A stretch of DNA of 33,883 bases from DATDEW01 sp046590205 (lineage in GTDB: Bacteria; Bacteroidota; Ignavibacteria; Palsa-1295). The stretch spans positions 1-33,883 of the forward strand of contig JBKJTT010000033.1 in NCBI GenBank assembly GCA_046590205.1. The letters run 5' to 3'. Both the position numbers and the translations under genes were made by a program. Under the pieces are notes generated by a model. The model was not told the origin of the DNA and did not search any database. It saw only the letters and a list, made by a program, of their open reading frames with translations. Position 1 is the stretch's first letter. Each line of letters opens with the position of its first letter. This document shows, one piece after another, positions 7,917 through 15,580 of the stretch.

Positions 7917-8234
7917 ATGTGGCAGGAAGCAGCAACGACAGAAGAACTCCTACAACAGCCAATTCTTTGTAAAAAGATAGGGGAGAAACAGATCCTTATC
8001 ACACGTTCAGGGGGTACTCTCTATAGCTGCGGTGCGATCTGTCCGCATCAGGGGGTGAATATGAAGGACGGATTGGTCTATGACGACGAGATAACCTGCA
8101 CAGAGCATTCATGGGTGTTCTCGCTCAAAACGGGAGAGCTTACTTGGCCAGGAAGCGGACCTCGAATTCCCATCTACCCCGTTCGGGTGAACGGGGATAT
8201 TATTGAAGTAGAGATAGCCGAGAACACGGACTAA
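7917..8234 (+). CDS. Small Rieske-type [2Fe-2S] ferredoxin
   Basis: A 105-aa soluble Rieske protein. The cluster ligands are C42-P-H44 and C61-T-E-H64. The extra cysteines that form a disulphide in cytochrome bc1 Rieske proteins are absent, so this is the lower-potential ferredoxin type found with oxygenases, nitrite reductase small subunits or as a free electron carrier. There is no signal peptide or membrane segment, so it is cytoplasmic. I chose the ATG at 7917 because the longer frame starting at TTG 7872 runs through the divergent promoter region. No partner oxygenase or reductase is next to it. The last codons and stop lie inside a REP-like palindrome, so the final three residues may be a recent addition. 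Confidence 0.85.
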   Translation: MWQEAATTEELLQQPILCKKIGEKQILITRSGGTLYSCGAICPHQGVNMKDGLVYDDEITCTEHSWVFSLKTGELTWPGSGPRIPIYPVRVNGDIIEVEIAENTD

Positions 8235-8247
8235 AAGTCCGTGCTAC
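8225..8247 (-). repeat. REP-like palindrome with GTAG head (copy 2), overlaps a stop codon
   Basis: Eight-base arms (8225-8232 CACGGACT and 8236-8243 AGTCCGTG) enclose a three-base loop, followed directly by CTAC at 8244-8247. On the minus strand it reads GTAG plus hairpin, the same layout as the copy at 6347-6369 although the arm sequence differs. It covers the final codons and the TAA (8232-8234) of the Rieske gene. There is no U-run on either side. Confidence 0.55.
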
Positions 8248-8252
8248 TGTAA

Positions 8253-8636
8253 TTACATCTTGTCTTTGATAGACGACACCTCTATTGTGCTGCCTTTCAT
8301 CTTGCCACCAACAACAACTAAGAAATCCTTACTCTTTTTTGATGCTTTGATGTAGTTGCCTGCCATATCGCTTCCTTTTTTATCGAATGCGATCCATTTA
8401 CCATCGGCGGTTGCGAGTCCAAAACCAGTCGAGATGCAATCCTCGGCGAGAAGACATTCTTTCGTATGCCCCTTGCCTTTGGTGTAAGGGATGTCGGACT
8501 TGCACATCTTATCAACGACATAGCCCGTCCAGCTTGTAGTTGATGCCGCTTTTTTTGACTTTGTTTTTTTTGTCTGGCTAAAGGAAACCCCTGAAACCAT
8601 GACGAGTGCGAGTAGAACAAGAAGAAGCTTTTTCAT
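8253..8636 (-). CDS. Small secreted cysteine-containing protein of unknown function
   Basis: I do not recognise a named family with certainty. The 127-aa product has a signal peptide (MKKLLLVLLALVMVSGVSFSQ) and a Lys/Ser-rich linker (22-34). A compact domain begins W-T-G-Y-V-V-D-K-M-C45, with H57-T-K-E-C61 and C67, then G-F-G-L-A-T-A-D-G-K-W-I-A-F-D. The pattern W-T-G-x-x-x-D-x-x-C ... H-x-x-C-x5-C ... G-K-x-x-x-x-D occurs in small exported proteins of Acidobacteria and Bacteroidota with no known role. The His/Cys set could bind a metal or a cluster, but that is speculation. It is the last gene of the minus-strand run, 42 bases after the PAP2 gene. Nothing suggests that it is broken. Confidence 0.72.
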   Translation of the reverse strand: MKKLLLVLLALVMVSGVSFSQTKKTKSKKAASTTSWTGYVVDKMCKSDIPYTKGKGHTKECLLAEDCISTGFGLATADGKWIAFDKKGSDMAGNYIKASKKSKDFLVVVGGKMKGSTIEVSSIKDKM

Positions 8637-8678
8637 AAAATAGAGATATTAGTAAAATTCAGTATATACATACAAAAT

Positions 8679-9269
8679 CTACCTCAAAAGGGATTCGTTT
8701 TTAGGAAAGTAGTTTTTTTCAAGGAATAGGTACCCTTGTACGAAGCAATATCCAAGCCCAATCCCAAGCAGCATTCCTCCGAGAGTGTCGGACGGGTAAT
8801 GGAGCCCGAGATAGAGCCGTGTAATGCCGACGATAAGGGCAGCACTGAACAACGACCAGATGATCAATTTTCGTTTTGGGAAGATGAGCACGAAGAACAT
8901 CGCAGTTGCAAAGTTATTGACAGCATGGGAGGAAGGCATACTAAAGCCATGCCGCATCCCGTCAGGCAATCGTATCCAAGGTATGATCTGCCCGCCGAGG
9001 GCATCGGTCGCACATGGGCGAGGGCGAGCAATAAGCTCTTTTATAATTGAGTTAGTAATAAGATTTGCAGCACCGACCATAACCGCAACACCAACAACGA
9101 CTCTTACACCTCGCCACTTATACTTCCAAACTAAAAATATCGCAGCAAGCGCATAGACAGGTATCCAGTTTCGGGAGTTGGTCAGGAACGGCATCACTAC
9201 ATCAAGCAAACTCGATGAGAGCGTTACATTGAAAAAGTATAATACATCAAGATCAAGTTGCTCGATCAT
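8679..9269 (-). CDS. PAP2-family lipid phosphatase, undecaprenyl-diphosphatase-like
   Basis: An integral-membrane acid phosphatase of 196 aa acting on lipid phosphates, possibly recycling undecaprenyl diphosphate or modifying lipid A or other phospholipids. All three catalytic motifs are present: K77-x6-R84-P85, P112-S-S-H115 (the PSGH motif with Ser for Gly) and R151-x5-H157-x3-D161. About five or six membrane segments flank them. The start overlaps the end of lnt by 17 bases, which suggests translational coupling and makes a role in envelope lipid handling plausible. The precise substrate cannot be assigned from sequence. Confidence 0.88.
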   Translation of the reverse strand: MIEQLDLDVLYFFNVTLSSSLLDVVMPFLTNSRNWIPVYALAAIFLVWKYKWRGVRVVVGVAVMVGAANLITNSIIKELIARPRPCATDALGGQIIPWIRLPDGMRHGFSMPSSHAVNNFATAMFFVLIFPKRKLIIWSLFSAALIVGITRLYLGLHYPSDTLGGMLLGIGLGYCFVQGYLFLEKNYFPKNESLLR

Positions 9270-10968
9270 CGTTCTTTTTTCTTCGCAAGCTGGTTATGAT
9301 AAAGAACGACGCAACCGCAAGAGTTACCCAATAAAATGGTATGGCAATAAAGTCACCAGCTTTTGTATAGAATGTTTTCTCACTCTTAAGCGGAATTTGC
9401 TTCGTTATTGATGAACTTGTAAATAGCTCTGTTTCGGCAACGATATTTCCTCTGTCATCTATTACCGATGAGATGCCCGTATTCGCCGAACGCGCAACCC
9501 ACCTACGGTTCTCAATGGCACGAAGAATGGCATATCTATTATGCTGGTACGGACCGGAGCTTTTGCCATACCATCCGTCATTTGTGATGATAGTGATAAG
9601 CTCTGCGCCGCGATCAACAAATTCTCTGACATAATCAGGATAGACGGATTCATAACAGATCATCGCGCAGATGAACGCTGTGTCGGGCTGCGTAACTCTC
9701 TTACCTTGAATCGGGAGTGCAAACACGTCATACGAATCACCAGTATTCCAACTGCCAAGCCCTACGCCCCACTTGAATATCTCACCAAGAAAAGGGATCG
9801 CATCAACGAACGGCACCTTCTCGCCAAAGGGGACGAGTTTTTGTTTGTGATAGCGTTGATAGTTATGGTTGCCGTTTGGTTCTTTGTAGAAGAGAAATGC
9901 AGAATTCCAGTCGCGGTATTTTAACTTCTCATTTTTTGATGTTTTCGCATCTTCGGGGATAGAATCTCTTCCAACTACATACTCTTCCCTATCAGGTATC
10001 CCGGTGAGTATCGGCACACCGAACGTATCAATGAAGGAGTAGAGGTCTTGGAGGTCATACATTGTCCGCTCAAGGGTCAGCGGATAGGTTACCGCCGTTT
10101 CGGGCCATAGGAGCAGATCAACGTTTACTCCGATTTTTGGGATTGCTCTTTTGGAAGAGTTATACATTGAGTCAGTAACAGACCGAGAACTTCGGCTCCA
10201 TTTATCCCATGGGTTGAAGTTCGGTTGAATGACAGAAACTGTTAGCTGCTTTTCATCTTTTTCTGAATCCAGATCTGCCACTCTGATCGAACCATATATG
10301 TATGGGAGAATCAGAAGAAGGGCGACAGCTCCCATTCCATACATCCGAATCTTTTTCTTTAGCCCAATAGCATTTGTCACTTTGGCAAGTGTATCACCAA
10401 AAACAACTTTATATCGAAGCACTATATATAGTAAGATATTGATAAATACGATCACAAGTGACAAGCCATAACTGCCTGTGAACTCTATGAATTGTATATA
10501 GTAAAAATTATAGGTTTGTGTGTTGAATAGATTGAGCCACGGGAATGAGAGATCACCAAGTGAATGTCCGTACTCGAAGCCAATCCAAAATACAGGGAGT
10601 GCAATCAGAGATGCAATTCGTCCGAAGCGGCGACGCATTGCATCATAGATAAGAATAGGGACAAAAAGAAAGAACGGATGCACCAATGCAAGCGCAATAC
10701 CCGAAAACATGAGAAACGGGTCAACAGAGCCTTCGCCTTTCCAACCGCCTACCCAATAGGTTGCAATGATAGACCAGAAGAACATAGCGACATATCCTCG
10801 CTTTGCTGCATCCCAAAGCTTTTCAGTATTTTCAAGAGCGACAAGAAGCGGGATAAGCCCAATAAAGGCAGCAAACCCGCCAATGATACCAAACGGCGGA
10901 AATGACAGAGCGAGCAGTACTCCCGAGAGAATGCAGAGAAGATAGGATGAGCGATTTGCCATTTTCAT
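9253..10968 (-). CDS. lnt: Apolipoprotein N-acyltransferase
   Basis: Lnt adds the third acyl chain to the N-terminal cysteine of lipoproteins at the periplasmic face of the inner membrane. The N-terminal 230 residues hold about six to seven membrane segments (L-S-F-P-P-F-G at 21-27 is typical), followed by a nitrilase-like domain. The catalytic triad reads E290 (W-P-E-T-A), K375 (K-Q-K-L-V-P-F-G-E) and C438 (C-Y-E-S-V-Y-P), and G-W-Y-G follows. A final membrane helix lies at about 540-560. Length, 571 aa, is slightly above the E. coli enzyme. It follows the exporter permeases by 30 bases and overlaps the PAP2 start, so it is probably in the same transcript. Confidence 0.95.
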   Translation of the reverse strand: MKMANRSSYLLCILSGVLLALSFPPFGIIGGFAAFIGLIPLLVALENTEKLWDAAKRGYVAMFFWSIIATYWVGGWKGEGSVDPFLMFSGIALALVHPFFLFVPILIYDAMRRRFGRIASLIALPVFWIGFEYGHSLGDLSFPWLNLFNTQTYNFYYIQFIEFTGSYGLSLVIVFINILLYIVLRYKVVFGDTLAKVTNAIGLKKKIRMYGMGAVALLLILPYIYGSIRVADLDSEKDEKQLTVSVIQPNFNPWDKWSRSSRSVTDSMYNSSKRAIPKIGVNVDLLLWPETAVTYPLTLERTMYDLQDLYSFIDTFGVPILTGIPDREEYVVGRDSIPEDAKTSKNEKLKYRDWNSAFLFYKEPNGNHNYQRYHKQKLVPFGEKVPFVDAIPFLGEIFKWGVGLGSWNTGDSYDVFALPIQGKRVTQPDTAFICAMICYESVYPDYVREFVDRGAELITIITNDGWYGKSSGPYQHNRYAILRAIENRRWVARSANTGISSVIDDRGNIVAETELFTSSSITKQIPLKSEKTFYTKAGDFIAIPFYWVTLAVASFFIITSLRRKKNDDRAT

Positions 10969-10998
10969 ATATGCAAATCTACGGGAAGAATTGTATCC

Positions 10999-12234
10999 TT
11001 ATTCAAATCTTAATGCATCTATCGGGTCCATCCGTGCAGCTTTAATGGCGGGATAGAGCCCGAAAACGACGCCGACAAGCGTACAGACGACAAGACCGAT
11101 GCCAACCCAGAGATACGGGATATAGAGCGGGACGCTCATAAAGATAGCGACGATATTGCCGAATGCAATACCAAGAATGATGCCGATAATACCGCCAAGC
11201 AAACAGAGCACAACAGCTTCTGTCAGGAACTGTCCAACAATACTGCTTCTCCTCGCGCCGAGTGCTTTGCGGATACCTATCTCTTTGGTACGTTCGGTAA
11301 CAGAGACCAGCATGATGTTCATAATGCCGATCGATGCTGCAAGTAGTGCAATAGCACTGATGCCGACACCCGCATAGACAATATAATCCGAGAAACTCTC
11401 GAACTGCAGGTTCAAACTTGTGTTCGATTCAACTTCAAAGTCATTTTCAGCACCGGGCTTTACACCACGAGCAGTGCGTAGTGCACCGATGACTTCATCT
11501 TGCGTTGCTTCAAGTACTTCTTGCGAACGTGCCTTTACAGTTACGTTGAGCGAGATGAGGTCACGATCAACAAAGTTCTTTTGTTCATTCGTGATAGGGA
11601 TGAGTGCGAAGTTATCTTGTGAAGCCCCGCCTCCGCCGCCCTTTGGCTCGAAGATTCCGATAACCTCGTATGGATAGTCGTTGAGCTTCACCGTTTTCCC
11701 GAGCGGAGATGAACCGTCCTTAAAAACTCGTTTGATAACATCTTTGGTCAGTATGGCAACATTGCGGGCATACTCAATATCATCGGTCGTGAGCATTCTG
11801 CCTTCTTGAACGACGGTGTTATGATTGGTCGCAAAGTTTTCATCACTCCCGATAAGCTCGAACTGTGGGTCGCTCTTCTCGTTGCCATAGGAGACAGTAA
11901 GCGGCGCAATCTGATGTTCTGCACTCACAGCAACGGGAAGCGTCGTGAACTCGCGAACGAACTTCACCTGGTCATAGGTGATAGACTTACGGTTCATGTA
12001 CTTCATCCAGTCCGCTCCGCCCATTTGGATGGAGGGGAACTTCTGGATGGTGAACGTTTCATTACCAAGCTGTGAGAGCGATGCACTTACAGAGTTCGTC
12101 AGGATGCCGATAGCAGTCATAGCACCGATGATCGAGAACACACCAACGACAACAGAAAGCATCGTCAGCCCGGCACGAAGTTTATTCATGCGAAGTGATG
12201 AGAATGCCATCCGTATGTTCTCTTTTACATGCAT
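10999..12234 (-). CDS. ABC transporter permease, FtsX/MacB-type (second permease)
   Basis: A 411-aa inner-membrane permease with the MacB-type topology: one N-terminal TM (about 20-45), a large periplasmic MacB_PCD domain (50-270) with the D-x-x-Y-A-R-N-V-A-I-L segment, and three C-terminal TMs of the FtsX domain containing G-I-M-N-I-M-L-V-S-V-T-E-R-T-K-E-I-G-I-R-K-A, the coupling helix that contacts the ATPase. It ends in D-P-I-D-A-L-R-F-E, as its partner ends in D-P-V-E-A-L-R-Y-E. A Gly-rich loop (K-G-G-G-G-G-A-S) sits in the periplasmic domain. It starts 3 bases after the first permease ends. Two non-identical permeases imply a heterodimeric MacB-like exporter; export of a small molecule, peptide or lipid is possible. 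Confidence 0.92.
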   Translation of the reverse strand: MHVKENIRMAFSSLRMNKLRAGLTMLSVVVGVFSIIGAMTAIGILTNSVSASLSQLGNETFTIQKFPSIQMGGADWMKYMNRKSITYDQVKFVREFTTLPVAVSAEHQIAPLTVSYGNEKSDPQFELIGSDENFATNHNTVVQEGRMLTTDDIEYARNVAILTKDVIKRVFKDGSSPLGKTVKLNDYPYEVIGIFEPKGGGGGASQDNFALIPITNEQKNFVDRDLISLNVTVKARSQEVLEATQDEVIGALRTARGVKPGAENDFEVESNTSLNLQFESFSDYIVYAGVGISAIALLAASIGIMNIMLVSVTERTKEIGIRKALGARRSSIVGQFLTEAVVLCLLGGIIGIILGIAFGNIVAIFMSVPLYIPYLWVGIGLVVCTLVGVVFGLYPAIKAARMDPIDALRFE

Positions 12235-12237
12235 TGG

Positions 12238-13485
12238 TTATTCATATCGAAGTGCTTCTACCGGGTCCATCTTGCTTGCTTTGAGTGCAGGGGCTATCCC
12301 CGAAAGGATACCGGTTACAAGTGAAAGCACAATACCGATAACAGCAAATTTAATCGGGAATGCGATCTGTAGGTCAGACCCTTCAAGCAAAACATTGTTC
12401 GCAATAACAGTAACAGGATATGCAAGCATAAGAGCTATGATACCTGCTATCAGCGATAAGATAGACGCTTCATATAAGAACTGACGCATGATCGAGCGAC
12501 GATTTGCGCCAATGGCTTTGCGTATACCGATCTCACGAGTACGTTCTTTGACGCTCACGAACATGATGTTCATAATACCAATACCGCCGACAAGAAGCGA
12601 CAGTCCTGTAATGAGATACCCGACAATACTTAACGTACCCGATATTGCATCGATTTGGTCGTTGAACTGGTCTTGATTGTTGATCCCAAAGTTGAGCGGC
12701 GCGCCGGGCTTGAGTTTACGAAGCGAGCGCATGGTAAACTCAAGTTCATCGCGGGTATCAAGCCGTCGTTCGATAGATGCAGACTTCACTGCTATTGTAA
12801 CATCTTCGATCTGACTCCCTGATACTGCCTCAAGAGTGCGAAGCGGCATAACAACGGAATTATCAACAGTGAATACTGCGAAGAGTCCACCCACTCGTTT
12901 TGCTATACCGATAACTTCAAGCGGATAGCCGGAAACACGGATGATCTCCCCTATCGGCGACTGATTAGGAAAAAGTTTTTGCTGGACTTCATAGCCGATC
13001 ATACAGACAGGTCGCGCAGCATTCAGTTCGGTCGCCGTAAAGAACCGACCGCTTTCCATATCAATGCTTTCGATCTTTGTGTAGTCTGCCTCTGCACCGA
13101 TTGCACTGATAAAATTTATACTTCTTGCTTTGTACTTTGCGTCTTGCCCCCAAAGATTCGCTGATATACTAATAGCTTCTGCCGTTGACATTCTCTGACG
13201 AAGTATATCGGCATACTCTCTTCTGATCGGCGGACGGTTACGCATCAACCGCCAATCACCACCACCCCAATCCCATTTATCAACATAATAAACTTCCGTC
13301 TTCATGCTGCTTGCCGTCATACGGAAGAGACCATCCATTCCGTCGAGGAACGCACCCATGATGGTCACGGTAAAGATACCAATAATAATACCGAGCATCG
13401 TCAAGCCGGCGCGCAAAGGGTTTCCCTTTATCGCGCGAGTTGCAATTGATAATGTCTCGGAGATATTATGGAGCACACGTGCCAT
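12238..13485 (-). CDS. ABC transporter permease, FtsX/MacB-type (first permease)
   Basis: A 415-aa partner of the next gene with the same layout: N-terminal TM (about 22-45), periplasmic MacB_PCD domain, then three C-terminal TMs (about 280-405) with G-I-M-N-I-M-F-V-S-V-K-E-R-T-R-E-I-G-I-R-K-A-I-G-A. The ATG shares one base with the TAA of the ATPase gene (TAATG), so the ATPase and this permease are translationally coupled. Unlike E. coli MacB, the ATPase is a separate polypeptide. The periplasmic domain differs from that of the second permease, which supports an asymmetric pair. The cargo is unknown. Confidence 0.92.
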   Translation of the reverse strand: MARVLHNISETLSIATRAIKGNPLRAGLTMLGIIIGIFTVTIMGAFLDGMDGLFRMTASSMKTEVYYVDKWDWGGGDWRLMRNRPPIRREYADILRQRMSTAEAISISANLWGQDAKYKARSINFISAIGAEADYTKIESIDMESGRFFTATELNAARPVCMIGYEVQQKLFPNQSPIGEIIRVSGYPLEVIGIAKRVGGLFAVFTVDNSVVMPLRTLEAVSGSQIEDVTIAVKSASIERRLDTRDELEFTMRSLRKLKPGAPLNFGINNQDQFNDQIDAISGTLSIVGYLITGLSLLVGGIGIMNIMFVSVKERTREIGIRKAIGANRRSIMRQFLYEASILSLIAGIIALMLAYPVTVIANNVLLEGSDLQIAFPIKFAVIGIVLSLVTGILSGIAPALKASKMDPVEALRYE

Positions 13486-14183
13486 TATCTGACCTGTTCG
13501 TCCTTTTCTACTTTACCGTCACGTACTCTGATGATTCGATGCGCATGTCGAGCAATTTCTTCTTCGTGAGTGACAACGATGATCGTGTTCCCTTTATCGT
13601 GAAGTTCTTGGAAAAGATGCATGATCTCATCGCCGGTCTTGGAATCAAGGTTACCCGTCGGTTCATCAGCAAGAATGATGGACGGGTTCGTAACCAGAGC
13701 GCGGGCAATAGCTACACGCTGACGCTGTCCACCCGATAACTCATTCGGCTTATGTGTTGCGCGTGAATCAAGGCCAACGTTGACAAGTGCTTGGAATGCT
13801 CGTTCTAAACGCTCTTCTTTTTTAACACCTGAATAGACAAGCGGAAGTTCGACATTATGAAGTGCATCGCTGCGGGGGAGAAGGTTAAATGTCTGGAATA
13901 CGAAGCCGATCTCGCGATTACGAATTTCTGCAAGTTCATCATCATCAAGCCCTGCAACATTTGCGCCGTTGAAGAAATAATTGCCCGAACTTGGCGTATC
14001 AAGACAGCCGATGAGATTCATCAGCGTTGACTTGCCTGAACCTGAAGGGCCCATGATAGCAACATATTCATTGCGCTTTATACCAACGGTTACGCCGCGA
14101 AGAGCATAGACCTTCTCCTCGCCCATTTCATAGACGCGAAAAATATCTTCAAGATAGATGACCGAGGAATCCGGAGTATGCAT
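13485..14183 (-). CDS. ABC transporter ATP-binding protein (MacB/LolD family)
   Basis: A 232-aa cytoplasmic ATPase that powers the two permeases. Walker A is G45-P-S-G-S-G-K51-S-T, the Q-loop sits in F-V-F-Q-T-F-N-L-L-P, the signature is L-S-G-G-Q-R-Q-R-V-A-I-A-R-A-L, Walker B is I-I-L-A-D-E-P-T-G-N-L-D and the switch His is in V-V-T-H-E. The G-N-L-D extension and overall length are those of the MacB/LolD/FtsE group. It begins 2 bases after the membrane fusion protein ends and overlaps the next gene by one base. MacB-like efflux is favoured over Lol lipoprotein release because an adaptor and a TolC-like gene are encoded with it. Confidence 0.95.
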   Translation of the reverse strand: MHTPDSSVIYLEDIFRVYEMGEEKVYALRGVTVGIKRNEYVAIMGPSGSGKSTLMNLIGCLDTPSSGNYFFNGANVAGLDDDELAEIRNREIGFVFQTFNLLPRSDALHNVELPLVYSGVKKEERLERAFQALVNVGLDSRATHKPNELSGGQRQRVAIARALVTNPSIILADEPTGNLDSKTGDEIMHLFQELHDKGNTIIVVTHEEEIARHAHRIIRVRDGKVEKDEQVR

Positions 14184-14185
14184 AA

Positions 14186-15544
14186 TTATTTTTTCTCCTG
14201 GGCTTTTGCTTTTGTTGCGCCTTCAACTCGAACGAGCGACTTATCCTTAAGTTCTTTCGAGACTGCCGCATAATTTCCTTTGACTATCTCTTCCCCGCCT
14301 TTGATACCTTCGGTTATCTCGACATACGCATTATCAGAGATGCCTGTCTTTACGGGTACTGCCTTTGCTCTGCCGTTCTCAACAACAAACACAATAAGCG
14401 GCGAGCTGTCTTCTTTCTTCTTTTCTTCTTTTTTGGCTACTTCTGATATTTCAGGTGCTTCGTCGTCTTTCTTCTCCTCTACTTTCGCTGCGCCCATCGT
14501 TGTGCGGCGAGTTACTGCCATGATCGGGACGGTCATAATATCAAATTTTGTCTCCGTCTCGATCTTTGCTGTGCAGCTCATGCCCGGGCGAAGTTCACCT
14601 TCGGTAAAATCTGTAAGACGGATCTTTACAGCAAAATTTGTTGACTGATCTTGCGAACCGACACCTTTGAGCTTTGCGCTGTTAGCGATCTCGACGACAA
14701 CTCCTTTAAAGACTCTGTTCGGGAATGCGTCAATTGTAACACGCGCTGTATCACCAAGTGATATGTTCACGACATCGTTCTCGTCAACTTCTACTTCGGC
14801 GTTCATCACAGATAGGTCAGAGACTGTCATCATCTCCGTACCAGAGAACTGACTTGTCCCGACCACCTTTTCACCAAGCTGACTGATAAGTTGGGTAATA
14901 ACGCCGTTCATTGGGGCTTCAACGGTCGTCTTACGAAGTGACTCCGCAATCTGCTTCAACTGACTCTGAGAAGCAGATACATCAAACTGCCCTGCCTTGA
15001 AGTTTGCGTCTGCTACGTCGAATGTTGCCTGTAACTGTTCAAGTTCTGATGCCGAGACGATCCCTTTAGTATTAAGTTCTTTCCCGCGCTTTAAGGCGAG
15101 CTCAGCCTGAATGCGTTGTGCACGTATCTGTTCAACCCGCGCCTGCGAACTTGAGACCGATGCTCGTGCGGCATCATACTGCGCTGCGATACTTGTCGGC
15201 TGTATTTTCGCAAGAAGCTGCCCTTTTTTAACCCGCGACCCTTCTTTTAGCGGAAGCTGCGTTATCTCACCTGATACTTCAGGCGCAACCTTTACTTTGT
15301 ATTCCGGCTGTACCTTGCCTGTCGCTTGTACAACTTCTGTAATTGTACGCTTCGATGCTTTCTCAACCTGAACTGTGATAGATTTTTCTTTGCCGCTATT
15401 AAGTGCGATAAGCACACCGACAACTACAACCATCGCAATAAGGGATATCCATATCCACCGATTGCGCTTCTTCTTTTTCTTTATTTTATCAACGACGGTC
15501 TTTGTCGTTGTATTTACTGGTACGTTAGTTTGTGACGAGTCCAT
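14186..15544 (-). CDS. Periplasmic adaptor / membrane fusion protein (MacA/HlyD-like)
   Basis: This 452-aa protein links the inner-membrane ABC pump to an outer-membrane channel. A very basic cytoplasmic stretch (K-I-K-K-K-K-K-R-N-R) leads into one TM (about 30-48). The lipoyl-type half motifs follow: G-K-V-Q-P-E-Y-K-V-K-V-A-P-E-V-S-G near the N-terminus and A-P-M-N-G-V-I-T-Q-L after the hairpin. An alpha-helical hairpin occupies about 115-205, and beta-barrel and membrane-proximal domains follow. A charged Glu/Lys/Asp-rich insert (about 355-385, E-E-K-K-D-D-E and K-K-E-E-K-K-K-E-D) interrupts the second half and is unusual for this family. It sits 36 bases after the TolC-like gene and 2 bases before the ATPase. 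Confidence 0.92.
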   Translation of the reverse strand: MDSSQTNVPVNTTTKTVVDKIKKKKKRNRWIWISLIAMVVVVGVLIALNSGKEKSITVQVEKASKRTITEVVQATGKVQPEYKVKVAPEVSGEITQLPLKEGSRVKKGQLLAKIQPTSIAAQYDAARASVSSSQARVEQIRAQRIQAELALKRGKELNTKGIVSASELEQLQATFDVADANFKAGQFDVSASQSQLKQIAESLRKTTVEAPMNGVITQLISQLGEKVVGTSQFSGTEMMTVSDLSVMNAEVEVDENDVVNISLGDTARVTIDAFPNRVFKGVVVEIANSAKLKGVGSQDQSTNFAVKIRLTDFTEGELRPGMSCTAKIETETKFDIMTVPIMAVTRRTTMGAAKVEEKKDDEAPEISEVAKKEEKKKEDSSPLIVFVVENGRAKAVPVKTGISDNAYVEITEGIKGGEEIVKGNYAAVSKELKDKSLVRVEGATKAKAQEKK

Positions 15545-15580
15545 ATACTATACTAAGATAAAGGTGATGATTTCAAAAAC

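Noticed and set aside
7837..7962. Longer N-terminus of the DsbD alpha-domain gene and a longer Rieske start at 7872
   Set aside because: The longer forms overlap each other on opposite strands and hide the signal peptide; the GTG at 7836 and ATG at 7917 give family-like proteins and leave room for promoters.
13485..14183. LolD, the lipoprotein-release ATPase
   Set aside because: The ATPase sequence alone fits LolD or MacB, but an adaptor and a TolC-like channel in the same run favour a MacAB-type exporter.
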